From contig NZ_PZKE01000002.1 of NCBI RefSeq assembly GCF_003034965.1, forward strand, positions 1-64,000: 64,000 nucleotides of DNA. Direction: 5' to 3'. This stretch comes from Fuscovulum blasticum DSM 2131 (GTDB taxonomy: Bacteria; Pseudomonadota; Alphaproteobacteria; Rhodobacterales; Rhodobacteraceae). The translations under genes and the position numbers were made by a program. Under the pieces are notes generated by a model that worked only from the letters and a program-made list of their open reading frames with translations, searched no databases and had not been told where the DNA came from. This document shows, one piece after another, positions 51,088 through 59,972 of the stretch; the first letter of the stretch is position 1; every line of letters starts with the position of its first letter.

Positions 51088-51537
51088 ATGCGTAAGATCA
51101 TTTACGGAACCGCCATTGCGGGGCTTTTGGCTGGCATCGCCTATGCCGCCGACCCGATGGCGACCATCACCGCCCGTCAGGATTATTACAAATCTCTGGG
51201 GGGCGTGATGAAGCCGATGGCTGGCCTTGCCAAGAGCTTTGATGCCGAGGCCGCCAAGGCCGAAGCCGCCAAACTGGAGGCGATCCTGGCCACCGATGTG
51301 GCGCCGTTGTTCGCCCCCGGCACCTCGGACGCCGAATTCCCCGGCAAGACCCGCGCCATGGCGAAGATCTGGGAAAACGGGGAAGATGTCGGCGCCAAGG
51401 GCAAGGCAATGCATGAAGCCGGGGCCGAGGTGATTGCCGCCGCCAATGCCGGCGATGCCGCCGCCTTCGGTGCGGCCTTCGGCAAGCTGGGCGGCACCTG
51501 CAAATCCTGCCACGACGCCTATCGCGTGCCGGAATGA
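51088..51537 (+). CDS. Cytochrome c'
   Basis: The 149-residue protein has a signal peptide (residues 1-21, AYA/A), a four-helix bundle and a C-terminal heme-attachment motif C138-K-S-C141-H142. Class II cytochromes c' bind NO and protect cells against it. A GGAGAG ribosome site precedes the ATG. A cytochrome b561 gene follows 54 bases later. Confidence 0.94.
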   Translation: MRKIIYGTAIAGLLAGIAYAADPMATITARQDYYKSLGGVMKPMAGLAKSFDAEAAKAEAAKLEAILATDVAPLFAPGTSDAEFPGKTRAMAKIWENGEDVGAKGKAMHEAGAEVIAAANAGDAAAFGAAFGKLGGTCKSCHDAYRVPE

Positions 51538-51544
51538 CCCTGAC

Positions 51545-51565
51545 GGCCGGGCCTTGCGCCCGGCC
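51545..51565 (+). terminator. Stem-loop between cytochrome c' and cytochrome b genes
   Basis: GGCCGGGC (51545-51552) pairs with GCCCGGCC (51558-51565) around a 5-base loop, followed by a C/T-rich stretch. It may partly terminate or stabilise the cytochrome c' transcript. Confidence 0.6.
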
Positions 51566-51591
51566 CCCTTCCCCTTGATGCGAGACGAAGA

Positions 51592-52206
51592 ATGACCAAG
51601 CAGAACGAACAGATCTGGGACCCGGCCCTGCGCGCCTTTCACTGGGCGCTGGCGGTGGCTGTCATCGGCGGGTGGCTGCTGGGCCAGTTCGGCCCCTTGC
51701 AGATGACGCTGCATTTCTGGGCCGGCTATGCGGTGGCCGCGCTGATCGTGTTCCGGCTGCTCTGGGGTTTTGTCGGCCCGCGCAATGCCCGCTTCACCTC
51801 ATTCCTGCGCGGCCCCGGCACGGTGATCGCCTATGTCCGCACCCTGCCCGCGCGCACATCGGTGCATCCCAGGGGGCATAACCCGCTGGGCGGCTGGTCC
51901 ATCGTGGCGATGCTGGCGATGCTGGCGGCGCAGGTGGCCACCGGGCTGATCCTTGACCCCGAGGATTACATCAACACCGGGCCGCTGGCCGGCATGGTCT
52001 CTGCCGACTGGAACCGCTGGGCGCTGGGGATGCACCATACGCTGGCCGTCGTGCTGCTGGCGCTGGTGGTGCTGCATGTCGCCGCCATTCTGTTCTACCG
52101 CTTCTGGAAGCGCGAGGATCTGGTGACCCCAATGATCACCGGCCAGCGCCGGCAAGCGGGGCGCAGCCGGAAGGGCCGGTTCACCGCCCCTGGCCGCACC
52201 GGCTGA
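51592..52206 (+). CDS. Cytochrome b561-type membrane protein
   Basis: A 204-residue membrane protein with four transmembrane helices. Heme-ligand histidines fit at ALRAFHWALAVAVIGGW, MTLHFWAGYAV, MHHTLAVVLLAL and VLHVAAILFY. It probably passes electrons from the quinone pool to the periplasmic cytochrome c'; the pairing of b561-type proteins with cytochrome c genes is common. The C-terminus is basic and cytoplasmic. Confidence 0.88.
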   Translation: MTKQNEQIWDPALRAFHWALAVAVIGGWLLGQFGPLQMTLHFWAGYAVAALIVFRLLWGFVGPRNARFTSFLRGPGTVIAYVRTLPARTSVHPRGHNPLGGWSIVAMLAMLAAQVATGLILDPEDYINTGPLAGMVSADWNRWALGMHHTLAVVLLALVVLHVAAILFYRFWKREDLVTPMITGQRRQAGRSRKGRFTAPGRTG

Positions 52207-52357
52207 GTCCCCCGTGCCACACCTGGCCCCCCAGATACGGGGCCGGGCGTTTCTGGCTGGCCCATATGCCGCGCCTGCCCCTATAGTCTGCGTCGGATAC
52301 CGGGGGGAACACCCGGACCTTGAGGCAGGCCTATAAAAACAAGCAAGGAGGGAGCGG

Positions 52358-52825
52358 ATGCGCTGCCCATTCTGCGGCAATATCGACACCCAGGTGAAAG
52401 ACAGCCGCCCGGCGGAAGACCATGTGTCCATCCGCCGACGCCGTTTCTGCCCCGCCTGTGGCGGACGCTTCACCACCTATGAACGCGTGCAGCTTCGCGA
52501 TCTGGTGGTGATCAAATCCTCTGGCAAGCGCGAGGATTTCGACCGCGACAAGCTGGAACGCTCGATCCGCATCGCGATGCAGAAACGCCCGATCGACCCC
52601 GAACGCATTGACCAGATGATTTCCGGCATCGTGCGGCGGCTGGAGTCGCTGGGCGAGACCGACATCCCGTCCAAGCAGATCGGCGAGATCGTGATGGAAA
52701 GCCTGGCCCGGATCGACACCGTGGCCTATGTGCGCTTTGCCAGCGTTTACAAGAACTTCCAGGCTGCGGGCGATTTTGACCGCTTCGTCAGCGAGCTGCG
52801 CCCCAGCGACAAGCCGGAAGAGTGA
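52358..52825 (+). CDS. nrdR: Ribonucleotide reductase transcriptional repressor NrdR
   Basis: The 155-residue protein has an N-terminal zinc ribbon ([18 protein letters not shown] with FCPACGGRF) and an ATP-cone ([20 protein letters not shown]). NrdR senses dATP/ATP and represses nrd genes through NrdR boxes. It overlaps ribD by 4 bases (GTGA). An AAGGAGG site precedes the ATG. Confidence 0.97.
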   Translation: MRCPFCGNIDTQVKDSRPAEDHVSIRRRRFCPACGGRFTTYERVQLRDLVVIKSSGKREDFDRDKLERSIRIAMQKRPIDPERIDQMISGIVRRLESLGETDIPSKQIGEIVMESLARIDTVAYVRFASVYKNFQAAGDFDRFVSELRPSDKPEE

Positions 52826-53910
52826 GCGACGCCGACCACATGGCCCATGCCCTGCGCCTTGCGGCGCGGGGCATGGGCGCGACCTGGCCGAACCCCTCGG
52901 TCGGTTGCGTGATCGTGAAGGACGGTGCGATCATCGGGCGCGGCTGGACGCAACCCGGTGGCCGGCCCCATGCCGAGGTCCGCGCGCTGGCACAGGCCGG
53001 ACGGGGCGCCGCCGGGGCCACCGCCTATGTCACGCTGGAACCCTGCGCCCACCATGGCCACACCCCCCCCTGCGCGGAAGCCCTGATCGCGGCAGGCGTC
53101 GCCCGCGTGGTGACCGCCCTGACCGACCCTGACCCGCGCGTCTCGGGCCGCGGCCACGCGATGCTGCGCGCGGCCGGGGTCGAGGTCACCGAGGGTGTCG
53201 GCACCGCCGGAGCCGCGCGGGTGACGGCGGGGTTTCTGAAGCGCGTCACCCGTGGCCTGCCCTTCGTGACCCTCAAACTGGCCACCACGCTGGATGGCCG
53301 CATCGCCACCGCCAGCGGGGAAAGCCGCTGGATCACCGGCCCCGAGGCCCGCGCACATGGCCACCTGCTGCGGCTGACCCATGACGCGGTTCTGGTCGGG
53401 TCGGGCACCGCCTGCGCCGACGACCCCGACCTGACGATCCGCGCCTTCGGCACGGCGCGCCAGCCGCTGCGGATCGTGCTGGACAGCCGCTTGCGCCACA
53501 CCCCAGACAGCCGCCTGGGCCGAACCGCCCGCGACCTGCCGGTCTGGCTGCTGCATGGCCCCGATGCCCCCGCCGCCGCGCGGCAGGCCTGGGCCGCGAC
53601 AGGGGCGCGGCTGCTTGAGGTGACGACCGGACCCGAAGGCCATATCGACCCCACCGCCGCACTGTCCCGGCTGGCCGGCGAAGGGCTGACCCGCATCCTG
53701 TGCGAAGGCGGCGGCACACTGGCGGCGGCACTGATCGGTGCCGGTCTGGTGGATGACCTGGCCCTTTATCAGGCCGGCTGCCTGATCGGAGCCGACGGCA
53801 CCCCGGCGCTGGCCCGGCTGGGCCTTTCCCATCTGGCCGACGCCCCCCACCTGCGCCTGCGCGAAACCCGGCGTCTTGGCCCTGACACGCTCAGCCTGTG
53901 GTCGATTTGA
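52822..53910 (+). CDS. ribD: Bifunctional riboflavin deaminase/reductase
   Basis: The 362-residue enzyme has the cytidine-deaminase-type zinc site H50-A-E52 with Cys75 and Cys84 ([11 protein letters not shown]) and a C-terminal reductase domain ([33 protein letters not shown]). It performs two steps of riboflavin synthesis. Start is GTG, overlapping the nrdR stop. Confidence 0.96.
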   Translation: MSDADHMAHALRLAARGMGATWPNPSVGCVIVKDGAIIGRGWTQPGGRPHAEVRALAQAGRGAAGATAYVTLEPCAHHGHTPPCAEALIAAGVARVVTALTDPDPRVSGRGHAMLRAAGVEVTEGVGTAGAARVTAGFLKRVTRGLPFVTLKLATTLDGRIATASGESRWITGPEARAHGHLLRLTHDAVLVGSGTACADDPDLTIRAFGTARQPLRIVLDSRLRHTPDSRLGRTARDLPVWLLHGPDAPAAARQAWAATGARLLEVTTGPEGHIDPTAALSRLAGEGLTRILCEGGGTLAAALIGAGLVDDLALYQAGCLIGADGTPALARLGLSHLADAPHLRLRETRRLGPDTLSLWSI

Positions 53911-53917
53911 GACAAAA

Positions 53918-53950
53918 GCGGGGCGCTGCCCCCGCACCCCCGGGATATTT
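53918..53950. repeat. GC-rich hairpin with GGGATATTT tail, common in Rhodobacterales
   Basis: GCGGGG (53918-53923) pairs with CCCCGC (53930-53935), followed by ACCCCCGGGATATTT. The arrangement matches a short element I recognise from many Rhodobacterales intergenic regions (recollection). Here it follows ribD by 8 bases and may end its transcript. Confidence 0.55.
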
Positions 53951-54062
53951 AGGGACAGATGAAATCAGCAGGCCTTGCGCCCCTGACTTCATCCGTCCTC
54001 AAGTTTCCCCGCCGGAGGCAGGCGCGCGAACCGGCTGGGCCACGCCTGCGCGGCCGCTTGTC

Positions 54063-54491
54063 TTACCAGTGGCCGGTGTTCGGCATCGAGATCCAGGGTT
54101 CAACCGGCGTCAGGGCACGGCCGCTTTGCAAAAGCTCGATCGAGATATTGTCCGGGCTGCGGACAAAGGCCATGCGGCCATCGCGCGGCGGGCGGTTGAT
54201 CGTCACGCCGTTCGCCATCAGATGCGCGCACATCGCATGGATGTCCTCCACCTCATAGGCCAGGTGGCCGAAATGCCGGCTGTCGCTTGGCAGAGCCTTG
54301 TCGCCGTCCCAGTTCCAGGTCAGTTCCACCGGGCACTCGGGCTGGCCGGGCGGGGCCATGAAGACCAGCGTGAAGCGGCCGCTTTCGTTGTCGTAACGGC
54401 GCGTTTCCTCAAGCCCGAGCAGCCGGTAGAAGGCGATGGACGCCTCAAGGTCCAGCACCCGGACCATGGTGTGTAGGTATCTGATCTGCAT
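54063..54491 (-). CDS. gloA: Lactoylglutathione lyase (glyoxalase I)
   Basis: A 142-residue VOC-fold enzyme with MQIRYLHTMVRVLDLEASIA (metal His7), VELTWNWDGD (Glu), HFGHLAYEVEDI (His) and FVRSPDNISIELLQ (Glu). It detoxifies methylglyoxal with glutathione. The next promoter (thyX) is divergent. Confidence 0.93.
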   Translation of the reverse strand: MQIRYLHTMVRVLDLEASIAFYRLLGLEETRRYDNESGRFTLVFMAPPGQPECPVELTWNWDGDKALPSDSRHFGHLAYEVEDIHAMCAHLMANGVTINRPPRDGRMAFVRSPDNISIELLQSGRALTPVEPWISMPNTGHW

Positions 54492-54627
54492 CTGCTCTCC
54501 TTGCGCGGGCCGGTCTGGCCGCGGTCATCGGACAGGATAGCACGCGATCCCCCAAGCGCCACCCTGTCGCGCCACGCCTCCGCGGCACCTTGGCCGCACC
54601 GCCCTACTGCGGTTTCCGTAGGATGGC

Positions 54628-54643
54628 ACACCATATATAGTGG
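54628..54643. promoter_or_regulatory. NrdR-box-like site upstream of thyX
   Basis: ACACCATATATAGTGG (54628-54643) agrees with the NrdR-box consensus (acaCwAtATaTwGtgt) at 14 of 16 positions and lies 41-56 bases before the thyX start. nrdR itself is encoded 1.8 kb away. NrdR boxes usually come in pairs; only one is obvious here. Confidence 0.6.
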
Positions 54644-54683
54644 CTAGCGACTCGTTTCCGATTTTCCCCGAAAGGCCCCGCCC

Positions 54684-55589
54684 ATGCCGCTGACCCCCGA
54701 CCAACGCGCCGAGATCGAAGCCGCCAGGGCCCATCCGCAACCCACGCTGCGTGCCGTCTCTCCGGGGATGGAGGCGCATCTCTACCGCGCGCATGAGGTG
54801 CTGGATCACGGCTTCATCCGGGTGATCGACTATATGGGCGACGATGCCGCCATCGTGCAGGCGGCGCGCGTCAGCTATGGCGCCGGGACAAAGCATGTGT
54901 CGAACGACGAAGGGCTGATCCGCTATCTGATGCGGCACTGGCATTCGACGCCCTTCGAGATGTGCGAGATCAAGCTGCATGTCAAACTGCCGGTCTTCGT
55001 GGCCCGCCAGTGGATCAGGCACCGCACCGCCAACGTCAACGAATACTCGGCCCGCTATTCGATCCTTGACCGCGAGTTCTACATTCCGGCGCCCGAACAC
55101 CTGGCCGCGCAATCGACCGTGAACAACCAGGGCCGGGGCGAGGTTCTGTCGGGCGCCGAAGCCGCGCGGGTGCTGGAAACGCTGAAGCGCGACGCCGCCA
55201 CCTGCTTTGACCACTACGAGGAAATGCTCTCGCAGGACGGCCAGCAGGGCCTTGCCCGCGAACTGGCGCGGATGAACCTGCCGATGAACACCTATACGCA
55301 GTGGTACTGGAAGACCGACCTGCACAACCTGTTCCACTTCCTGCGGCTGCGGGCCGATGCCCATGCGCAATACGAAATCCAGGTCTATGCCAAGGCGATT
55401 GCCGAGTGCGTCAAGGACTGGGTGCCGCTCGCCTATGCTGCCTTTGAAGATTACCGCATGGGCGGCATCACGCTTTCGGCCAAGGCGACGGCCCTTCTGA
55501 AGCGCCGTCTGGCCGGCGAGACGGTGGGACAGGAGGATTCGGGCATGTCGAAAGGCGAATGGCGCGAGTTTGTCGAGGTCTGGGGCTAA
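54684..55589 (+). CDS. thyX: Flavin-dependent thymidylate synthase
   Basis: The 301-residue enzyme has the ThyX motif RHR-x7-S at Arg112-His-Arg114...Ser122 ([11 protein letters not shown]). It makes dTMP from dUMP with FAD and methylenetetrahydrofolate, replacing ThyA. The AT-rich promoter contains a NrdR-box-like sequence. Confidence 0.96.
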   Translation: MPLTPDQRAEIEAARAHPQPTLRAVSPGMEAHLYRAHEVLDHGFIRVIDYMGDDAAIVQAARVSYGAGTKHVSNDEGLIRYLMRHWHSTPFEMCEIKLHVKLPVFVARQWIRHRTANVNEYSARYSILDREFYIPAPEHLAAQSTVNNQGRGEVLSGAEAARVLETLKRDAATCFDHYEEMLSQDGQQGLARELARMNLPMNTYTQWYWKTDLHNLFHFLRLRADAHAQYEIQVYAKAIAECVKDWVPLAYAAFEDYRMGGITLSAKATALLKRRLAGETVGQEDSGMSKGEWREFVEVWG

Positions 55590-55637
55590 ACGCGCCTTCC
55601 TTGCGCGCCAGTGCATTGCCGTCTCAAAGGGGGCCTG

Positions 55638-56111
55638 ATGATCCGCACCACCATCACGCTGGATGACGAACTGGCCGCCGAGCTGGAGGCCTATGTCGCA
55701 CGGTCGCCGGTGCAGAACCGGTCCGAGGCGATCCGCGACCTGATCCGGCGCGGGCTGGCGGTTGAACCGGCGGCGCGGCCCGATCAGGGCTGTTTCGCGG
55801 TGGTGTCCTGCGCGGTGGACCAGACGATGCCAGAGCTGGCAAAGCGCATCCGCGAAGGCCGGCTGGCACGCCATTCCGAGATACTGCTCCACACCAGTAT
55901 TCCGATCAACCACGGGGAAACCGTGGATATTTCCGTGCTGCGCGGCGACTTCGCCCGCGTGTCGGATTATGCGGCGCAACTGTTTCTGGAACGCGGGGTG
56001 CGGCATGGCGCGGCCGGGCTGATCCCGGTTGAGGAACATGTCGAGACCCATGCGCATGAGGGCGAGGAGCCGCACAGCCACACCCATCTGCGGGTGCAGC
56101 AAAGCTTCTGA
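55638..56111 (+). CDS. NikR-like ribbon-helix-helix regulator without nickel ligands
   Basis: The 157-residue protein matches NikR from end to end: a RHH DNA-binding domain (MIRTTITLDDELAAELEAYV, NRSEAIRDLIRRGL) and an ACT-like metal domain (HGETVDISVLRGD, LERGVRHG). Aligned without gaps to E. coli NikR, all four high-affinity Ni ligands are changed: His76 to Leu, His87 to Ser, His89 to Pro, Cys95 to Thr. Instead the C-terminus carries a histidine-rich tail with His134, His138, His140, His146, His148 and His150. Position next to a cobalamin riboswitch and near cobalt genes suggests response to cobalt or another metal. Start at 55638 is preferred over 55611. Confidence 0.85.
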   Translation: MIRTTITLDDELAAELEAYVARSPVQNRSEAIRDLIRRGLAVEPAARPDQGCFAVVSCAVDQTMPELAKRIREGRLARHSEILLHTSIPINHGETVDISVLRGDFARVSDYAAQLFLERGVRHGAAGLIPVEEHVETHAHEGEEPHSHTHLRVQQSF

Positions 56112-56124
56112 CCGGGCTGCCTTG

Positions 56125-56316
56125 ACAGCTTGCGGACAGTGGCCTTTGATACCCCCGTTCCGGTGCCCCGCAAGGGGCGAAGAGGGAAGCCGGTGAAACC
56201 CCGGCGCTGCCCCCGCAACTGTGAGCGGCGAGTCCCTGCCAAGATGCCACGGGCGCCCTGCGCGCCGGGAAGGCTGGCAGACCGACGATGACCCGCAAGC
56301 CAGGAGACCTGCCGGA
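56125..56316 (+). ncRNA. Cobalamin riboswitch 1
   Basis: The aptamer landmarks are present in order: GAGGGAAGCCGGTGAAACCC near 56184-56204, the B12 core GCTGCCCCCGCAACTGT (56207-56223), GGGAAGGC (56268-56275) and the closing GCCAGGAGACCTGCC (56299-56313). It controls the cysteine-rich protein gene downstream. Confidence 0.95.
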
Positions 56317-56345
56317 ACCGCGAACCGATGCCGGGCGGCGGGCCC

Positions 56346-56405
56346 GGGGACAGGATCTGTGCAGGGCCACGGCCTGTGCGCGCTTGTGATCTGTCTCCTG
56401 TTTTT
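56346..56405 (+). terminator. Terminator in the expression platform of riboswitch 1
   Basis: GGGGACAGGATC (56346-56357) can pair with GATCTGTCTCC (56388-56398), with an inner GCAGGGCC/GGCCTGTGC hairpin, followed by TGTTTTT (56399-56405). It lies just after the aptamer and before the gene, as expected for transcription control by B12. Confidence 0.7.
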
Positions 56406-56478
56406 CGCGTGGCATCAGGACCTTGCGCCGAATCCGGCGCCGGGACCGGCACGGAAACGTCAGGCGAAGGGGCCAGCG

Positions 56479-56832
56479 ATGCAGCCGAAGGACACGACCA
56501 CGAATGAGGCCTTCAAGGGCTACACCAACACGGCCTGCCCGTTCCTGCCCTGCCACAAGGGCGTGAAGGGCGATTTCAACTGCCTGTTCTGCTACTGTCC
56601 GCTGATCGCCTATGAATGTCCGGGTTCCTACGCGACCTACACGGACCGGAACGGTCTGACACGCAAGGACTGCTCTGCCTGCACCCTGCCGCATGACGAT
56701 TACCGCAAGTCGTGGAACTTCATCCAGCGCTGGCTGGAATATCCTGTGGTCTGGTCGGGCCTTCCGCAGACCGACCCGCCCACCCGCCGCCCCCGCCCGC
56801 CCGGGCATGAGGCTGAGGGCCAGGACGACTGA
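56479..56832 (+). CDS. Cysteine-rich small-domain protein under cobalamin control
   Basis: The 117-residue protein starts at 56479 (MQPKDTTTNEAFKGYTNTAC). It contains a compact cysteine-rich domain with CPFLPCHKG, CLFCYCPLIAYECPG and DCSACTLPH, which fits the small cysteine-rich family (PF04071) often encoded with cobalamin or cobalt genes. It probably binds a metal or iron-sulfur cluster; the exact function is unknown. The riboswitch upstream makes a B12-related role very likely. Confidence 0.8.
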   Translation: MQPKDTTTNEAFKGYTNTACPFLPCHKGVKGDFNCLFCYCPLIAYECPGSYATYTDRNGLTRKDCSACTLPHDDYRKSWNFIQRWLEYPVVWSGLPQTDPPTRRPRPPGHEAEGQDD

Positions 56833-56964
56833 CGGCTGTCCTGCAAACGCGCGGCGGGGCAACTTGCAAACTGCATCCGTCCCGTCGCCCGCCTTTGCCC
56901 GCCGCAATCAGGCGGCAAGCCCCCCGGACATCCGGCCGCCCCTGACACACTCCAATCTGATCGC

Positions 56965-59544
56965 TCATTCCCCCGGCGCGTCGGACTTGTCAGCCTGACC
57001 GGGTCTGGGGCGGCGGGCCGCGCGTTCGCCGGCATGGCGCAACAGGGCTGCGAAGCGCCAGCCGCCGTGCGACAGCTTGCCAAAGGGCAGAAGCAGCGCA
57101 AACCCCAGCACGCTGCCCAGATGCAATGCCAGCATCAGGCCCATGACGGGGGTCTCGCGCAGGGCAAGAAGCAGCAGCCCGGAACCGGCGACGACGGCAA
57201 GCTGGGCCCGGGCGAAGCGGTCCTCGGCCAGCATACGGGCACTGGCCGGGGCCTGATCGGCCGACCGGCTGCGTCGCTCCAGCAGCGCGAGGCCGGCCAG
57301 CATCGCCAGACCGCCGATCGCGCCCAGCAGAACCGGCAGGCTGCCCACCGGGTAAGGTGCCACCTGGCCGCGGCTGTGCAACCAGGCCCCGGCCAGCGTG
57401 GCCAGAAAGGTCAGGCCAAACCCATAGGCAGCCAGGTGATGCGCACGGCGTCGGATCGGGCTGACGCGGCCCTGCCGGTCTTCGCAGCCGGGGGCGCCGT
57501 GGCCAAGGTTGCGCAGGGTGGCGGCATCGGTCAGCGCCCGGAAAAGCGTGGCCGGGCTGTGCCGCGTGGCCGGGCCGCCCGAGCGGCGCCAGTGGCGCCA
57601 GACCCTTACCGCCAGCACCATGCCCGCCCCGGCAAAGGCCAGCGCCGCGCCCGCCGCCATTACCGGATGGGGGATCACCCGGTAAAAGGCCCCCGCCCCG
57701 GCTTGAGGCGCGAACAGCACCTGCGGCGGCACCAGAAGCAAGGTGCCAAGCACGGGCGCGAACAGGCAGAACAGGAACAGCCAGACCGCGGAACGGGGGC
57801 CGGCAGCCTGCCGGGGCAAAGGTCCGGCATAGTCTTGCGCCCGCACCTCGGCCAGCGCGGCGGGGACGTTGATCGCCAGTTCATGCGGCAGGGTATATTG
57901 GCAATCGGCGTGACAGGACCGGCAATCGTGGCACAGATGGGCAAGATGGCGCAGATCGCCGTCACGCAAGCCCTGCCGCAACTGGGCCGCCGGGAAGACA
58001 TCGCAAAGCCCGCTGCAGAACCCGCAGGTGTTGCACAGGTTCATCGTGCGCCGGGCATTGGCAAGCGGATCTTCCGGCGGCGGCGCAGACGGGGCGATCC
58101 GGTCTGCAAGGGCCGGCCTCTGCGCGGTCAGAACCGCAGGCCCGGCCAGCGCCGCCGCCTCGCGCCCGGCGATGCGGCCGAAGACGCCGGCAATGGTCAG
58201 CCCGATGCCCGAAAGGTAGCCCGGGCCCAGGATCTGGCCGCACATGGCGGTGCCCGCCGCGAAAAGCCGCGGCGCGGTGCCCCCTGCGGCCAGGCGGATT
58301 CGCGCACTGGCGTCGACGGCGGCTCCGTGGCGCGTAAAGGCCAGCCCCAGCCGCATGGGGATGGCCGCAAGGGGGCCGTCAAGCCGGCCCAGAGGGGCCG
58401 TGTCGCGCAGGGTGCGCGGTGGATCGGGCGGCGGACCGCCGGTCTGCCAATCCCTGATCTCTTGCAGCGTGACGGTCAGGCCATCGGGGTCGATGCCACA
58501 GGCAAGGGCCAGCGCCACGGGCGTGGCCGCGCGCCGCGGCGGATACATCAGCGGCGGCAGACGGGCGGTGCCCTCGGGTCCCAGAATGATCCAGCCGCGC
58601 GGATCCGGCCGGTCTTGCAGAAGACGCGCCCAATGCGAGAACCGCTCGGGGCTGATCGTGGCGCCTTCATCGCCAAGGCGGCGGCCGTCAGGGCCGACGA
58701 CAAGGCCAAACTGCATACCGTCCAGCCGGCTGACGATTCCGGCATCGTCTTGTGGCGCGCGGGCATCAACCGGGACAAGGTGGCCATCGCCCGGCAAACC
58801 GGCGGCGGCAGCCCCATGCGACAACAGCCAAAGCAGCGGTTCCCCCTGCTGGAACGGGGTGCCCCGATTGGCGATCACCGCCGCGCGCGGGCCAAGGTGG
58901 CGGGCCAGCTCGCCCCTGTTTGCGCCCGTACCACCGCAGGTCAGCACCACGGCAGCGGCGGCAATCTGCACCGGCCCCTCGGGCGTGTCGGCATGAATGT
59001 GCAGCGGGGCGGCCGTTTGCGACGACAGCGCGACCGGATCTAGGGCACGGACCCGCCAGCCGGTGCGAATCTCTACCCCCAGGGCGACAGCACGGCGGAT
59101 CAGGGCATTGACCAAGGCCTGCCCGCCCCCGCGCAGAAAGACGGTTCGGCGGGAATACGGCAGATTGCCGTCGGCCCAGGGTTCGAAAGCCACCCCCTGC
59201 GCCAGAAGCCAGGGCCCCAGATCGCCCGCGCCTTCCGCCAGACGCTCTGCAAGGTCTGGATCAGGCGCAGCCTTGCGCCGAAGATCCGCCAGAAAGGCCG
59301 CGGCGGGGTAACTGTCGCGCTGGAAGGGCGTTTCGGCAGGGTTGACCAGACGCAGGTTGCGGCAATGGCGGGCGTTGCCGCCCAACAGCTCGCGCGGCGC
59401 GGCATCCACCAGCATCACGGCGGCCCCGGCCTCACGCGCCTCGATGGCGGCGCAAAGCCCGGAGAACCCGCCGCCGATGACCAGAACCCTGTTGCCGCCG
59501 TCCGCCACCACGCCCCCCGCCTTTTCGCGGGCAAACGGTTTCAC
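56965..59544 (-). CDS. cobZ: CobZ-type precorrin-3B synthase (TcuA-TcuB-like fusion)
   Basis: The 859-residue fusion has an N-terminal FAD-binding dehydrogenase half (RVLVIGGGFSGLCAAIEARE, MLVDAAP; C-terminal dinucleotide part GGTAPRLFAAGTAMCGQILG) and a C-terminal membrane half with two [4Fe-4S] clusters around residue 500 (CNTCGFCSGLCDVFP, CHDCRSCHADC) followed by several transmembrane helices with His ligands. This is the layout of R. capsulatus CobZ, which contracts the corrin precursor with O2 in place of CobG. TcuAB for tricarballylate is the alternative, but cobalamin context argues for cobZ. No riboswitch was found on its own strand; its promoter shares the gap with riboswitch 2. Confidence 0.88.
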   Translation of the reverse strand: MKPFAREKAGGVVADGGNRVLVIGGGFSGLCAAIEAREAGAAVMLVDAAPRELLGGNARHCRNLRLVNPAETPFQRDSYPAAAFLADLRRKAAPDPDLAERLAEGAGDLGPWLLAQGVAFEPWADGNLPYSRRTVFLRGGGQALVNALIRRAVALGVEIRTGWRVRALDPVALSSQTAAPLHIHADTPEGPVQIAAAAVVLTCGGTGANRGELARHLGPRAAVIANRGTPFQQGEPLLWLLSHGAAAAGLPGDGHLVPVDARAPQDDAGIVSRLDGMQFGLVVGPDGRRLGDEGATISPERFSHWARLLQDRPDPRGWIILGPEGTARLPPLMYPPRRAATPVALALACGIDPDGLTVTLQEIRDWQTGGPPPDPPRTLRDTAPLGRLDGPLAAIPMRLGLAFTRHGAAVDASARIRLAAGGTAPRLFAAGTAMCGQILGPGYLSGIGLTIAGVFGRIAGREAAALAGPAVLTAQRPALADRIAPSAPPPEDPLANARRTMNLCNTCGFCSGLCDVFPAAQLRQGLRDGDLRHLAHLCHDCRSCHADCQYTLPHELAINVPAALAEVRAQDYAGPLPRQAAGPRSAVWLFLFCLFAPVLGTLLLVPPQVLFAPQAGAGAFYRVIPHPVMAAGAALAFAGAGMVLAVRVWRHWRRSGGPATRHSPATLFRALTDAATLRNLGHGAPGCEDRQGRVSPIRRRAHHLAAYGFGLTFLATLAGAWLHSRGQVAPYPVGSLPVLLGAIGGLAMLAGLALLERRSRSADQAPASARMLAEDRFARAQLAVVAGSGLLLLALRETPVMGLMLALHLGSVLGFALLLPFGKLSHGGWRFAALLRHAGERAARRPRPGQADKSDAPGE

Positions 59545-59664
59545 GGATGCGTCCGATCCTCAAGGGCACCCCTATTCGCAACCTGCGGCGGAAAGGCGGT
59601 TGACATGCCGCGGCGGTTATGGCCGGTAAAGGGCATCATCGGTCCCTTGCCGGGCATCATCGCG

Positions 59665-59820
59665 CGGCGAGGGGGAGAGAGGGAATACGGTGCGGCCCGC
59701 AGGGGCCAATTCCGTGGCTGCCCCCGCAACTGTAAGCGGAGAGCGACGCCGAACACGCCACTGGGCCAATCGCCCGGGAAGGCCGGCCGAGCCAAGACCC
59801 GCGAGCCAGGAGACCTGCCG
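59665..59820 (+). ncRNA. Cobalamin riboswitch 2
   Basis: The aptamer core is seen as GAGAGGGAATACGGTGCGG, GGCTGCCCCCGCAACTGTAA (59717-59736) and GCCAGGAGACCTGCC (59805-59819). It precedes the cobalt transporter operon, so transport is repressed when B12 is plentiful. Confidence 0.95.
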
Positions 59821-59829
59821 GCGAGGCAT

Positions 59830-59849
59830 GGCGAAGAGCGATCTTCGCC
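59830..59849 (+). promoter_or_regulatory. Hairpin after riboswitch 2
   Basis: GGCGAAG (59830-59836) and CTTCGCC (59843-59849) form a perfect 7-bp stem with a 6-base loop between the aptamer and the first gene. No T-run follows; it may be part of the expression platform. Confidence 0.45.
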
Positions 59850-59972
59850 TGCAGTTAACCGGACGCCGGGGTGTGCGTCTGGCTCGCAGAGCCGGAACGA
59901 CGCCCTGCGTGCCTTTCATCCCGAACGTCCTTTCTGGATTCCGTCTTCTGACGGCACAAGAGAGGAACGACC

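Noticed and set aside
53911-54062. FMN riboswitch next to ribD
   Set aside because: No RFN-element landmarks are present; the gap holds only a GC-rich hairpin and the gene end of gloA.
56965-59544. Tricarballylate dehydrogenase TcuA/TcuB
   Set aside because: The fusion layout and the cobalamin neighbourhood fit CobZ better, and no citrate/tricarballylate transporter (tcuC) is present; kept only as an alternative.
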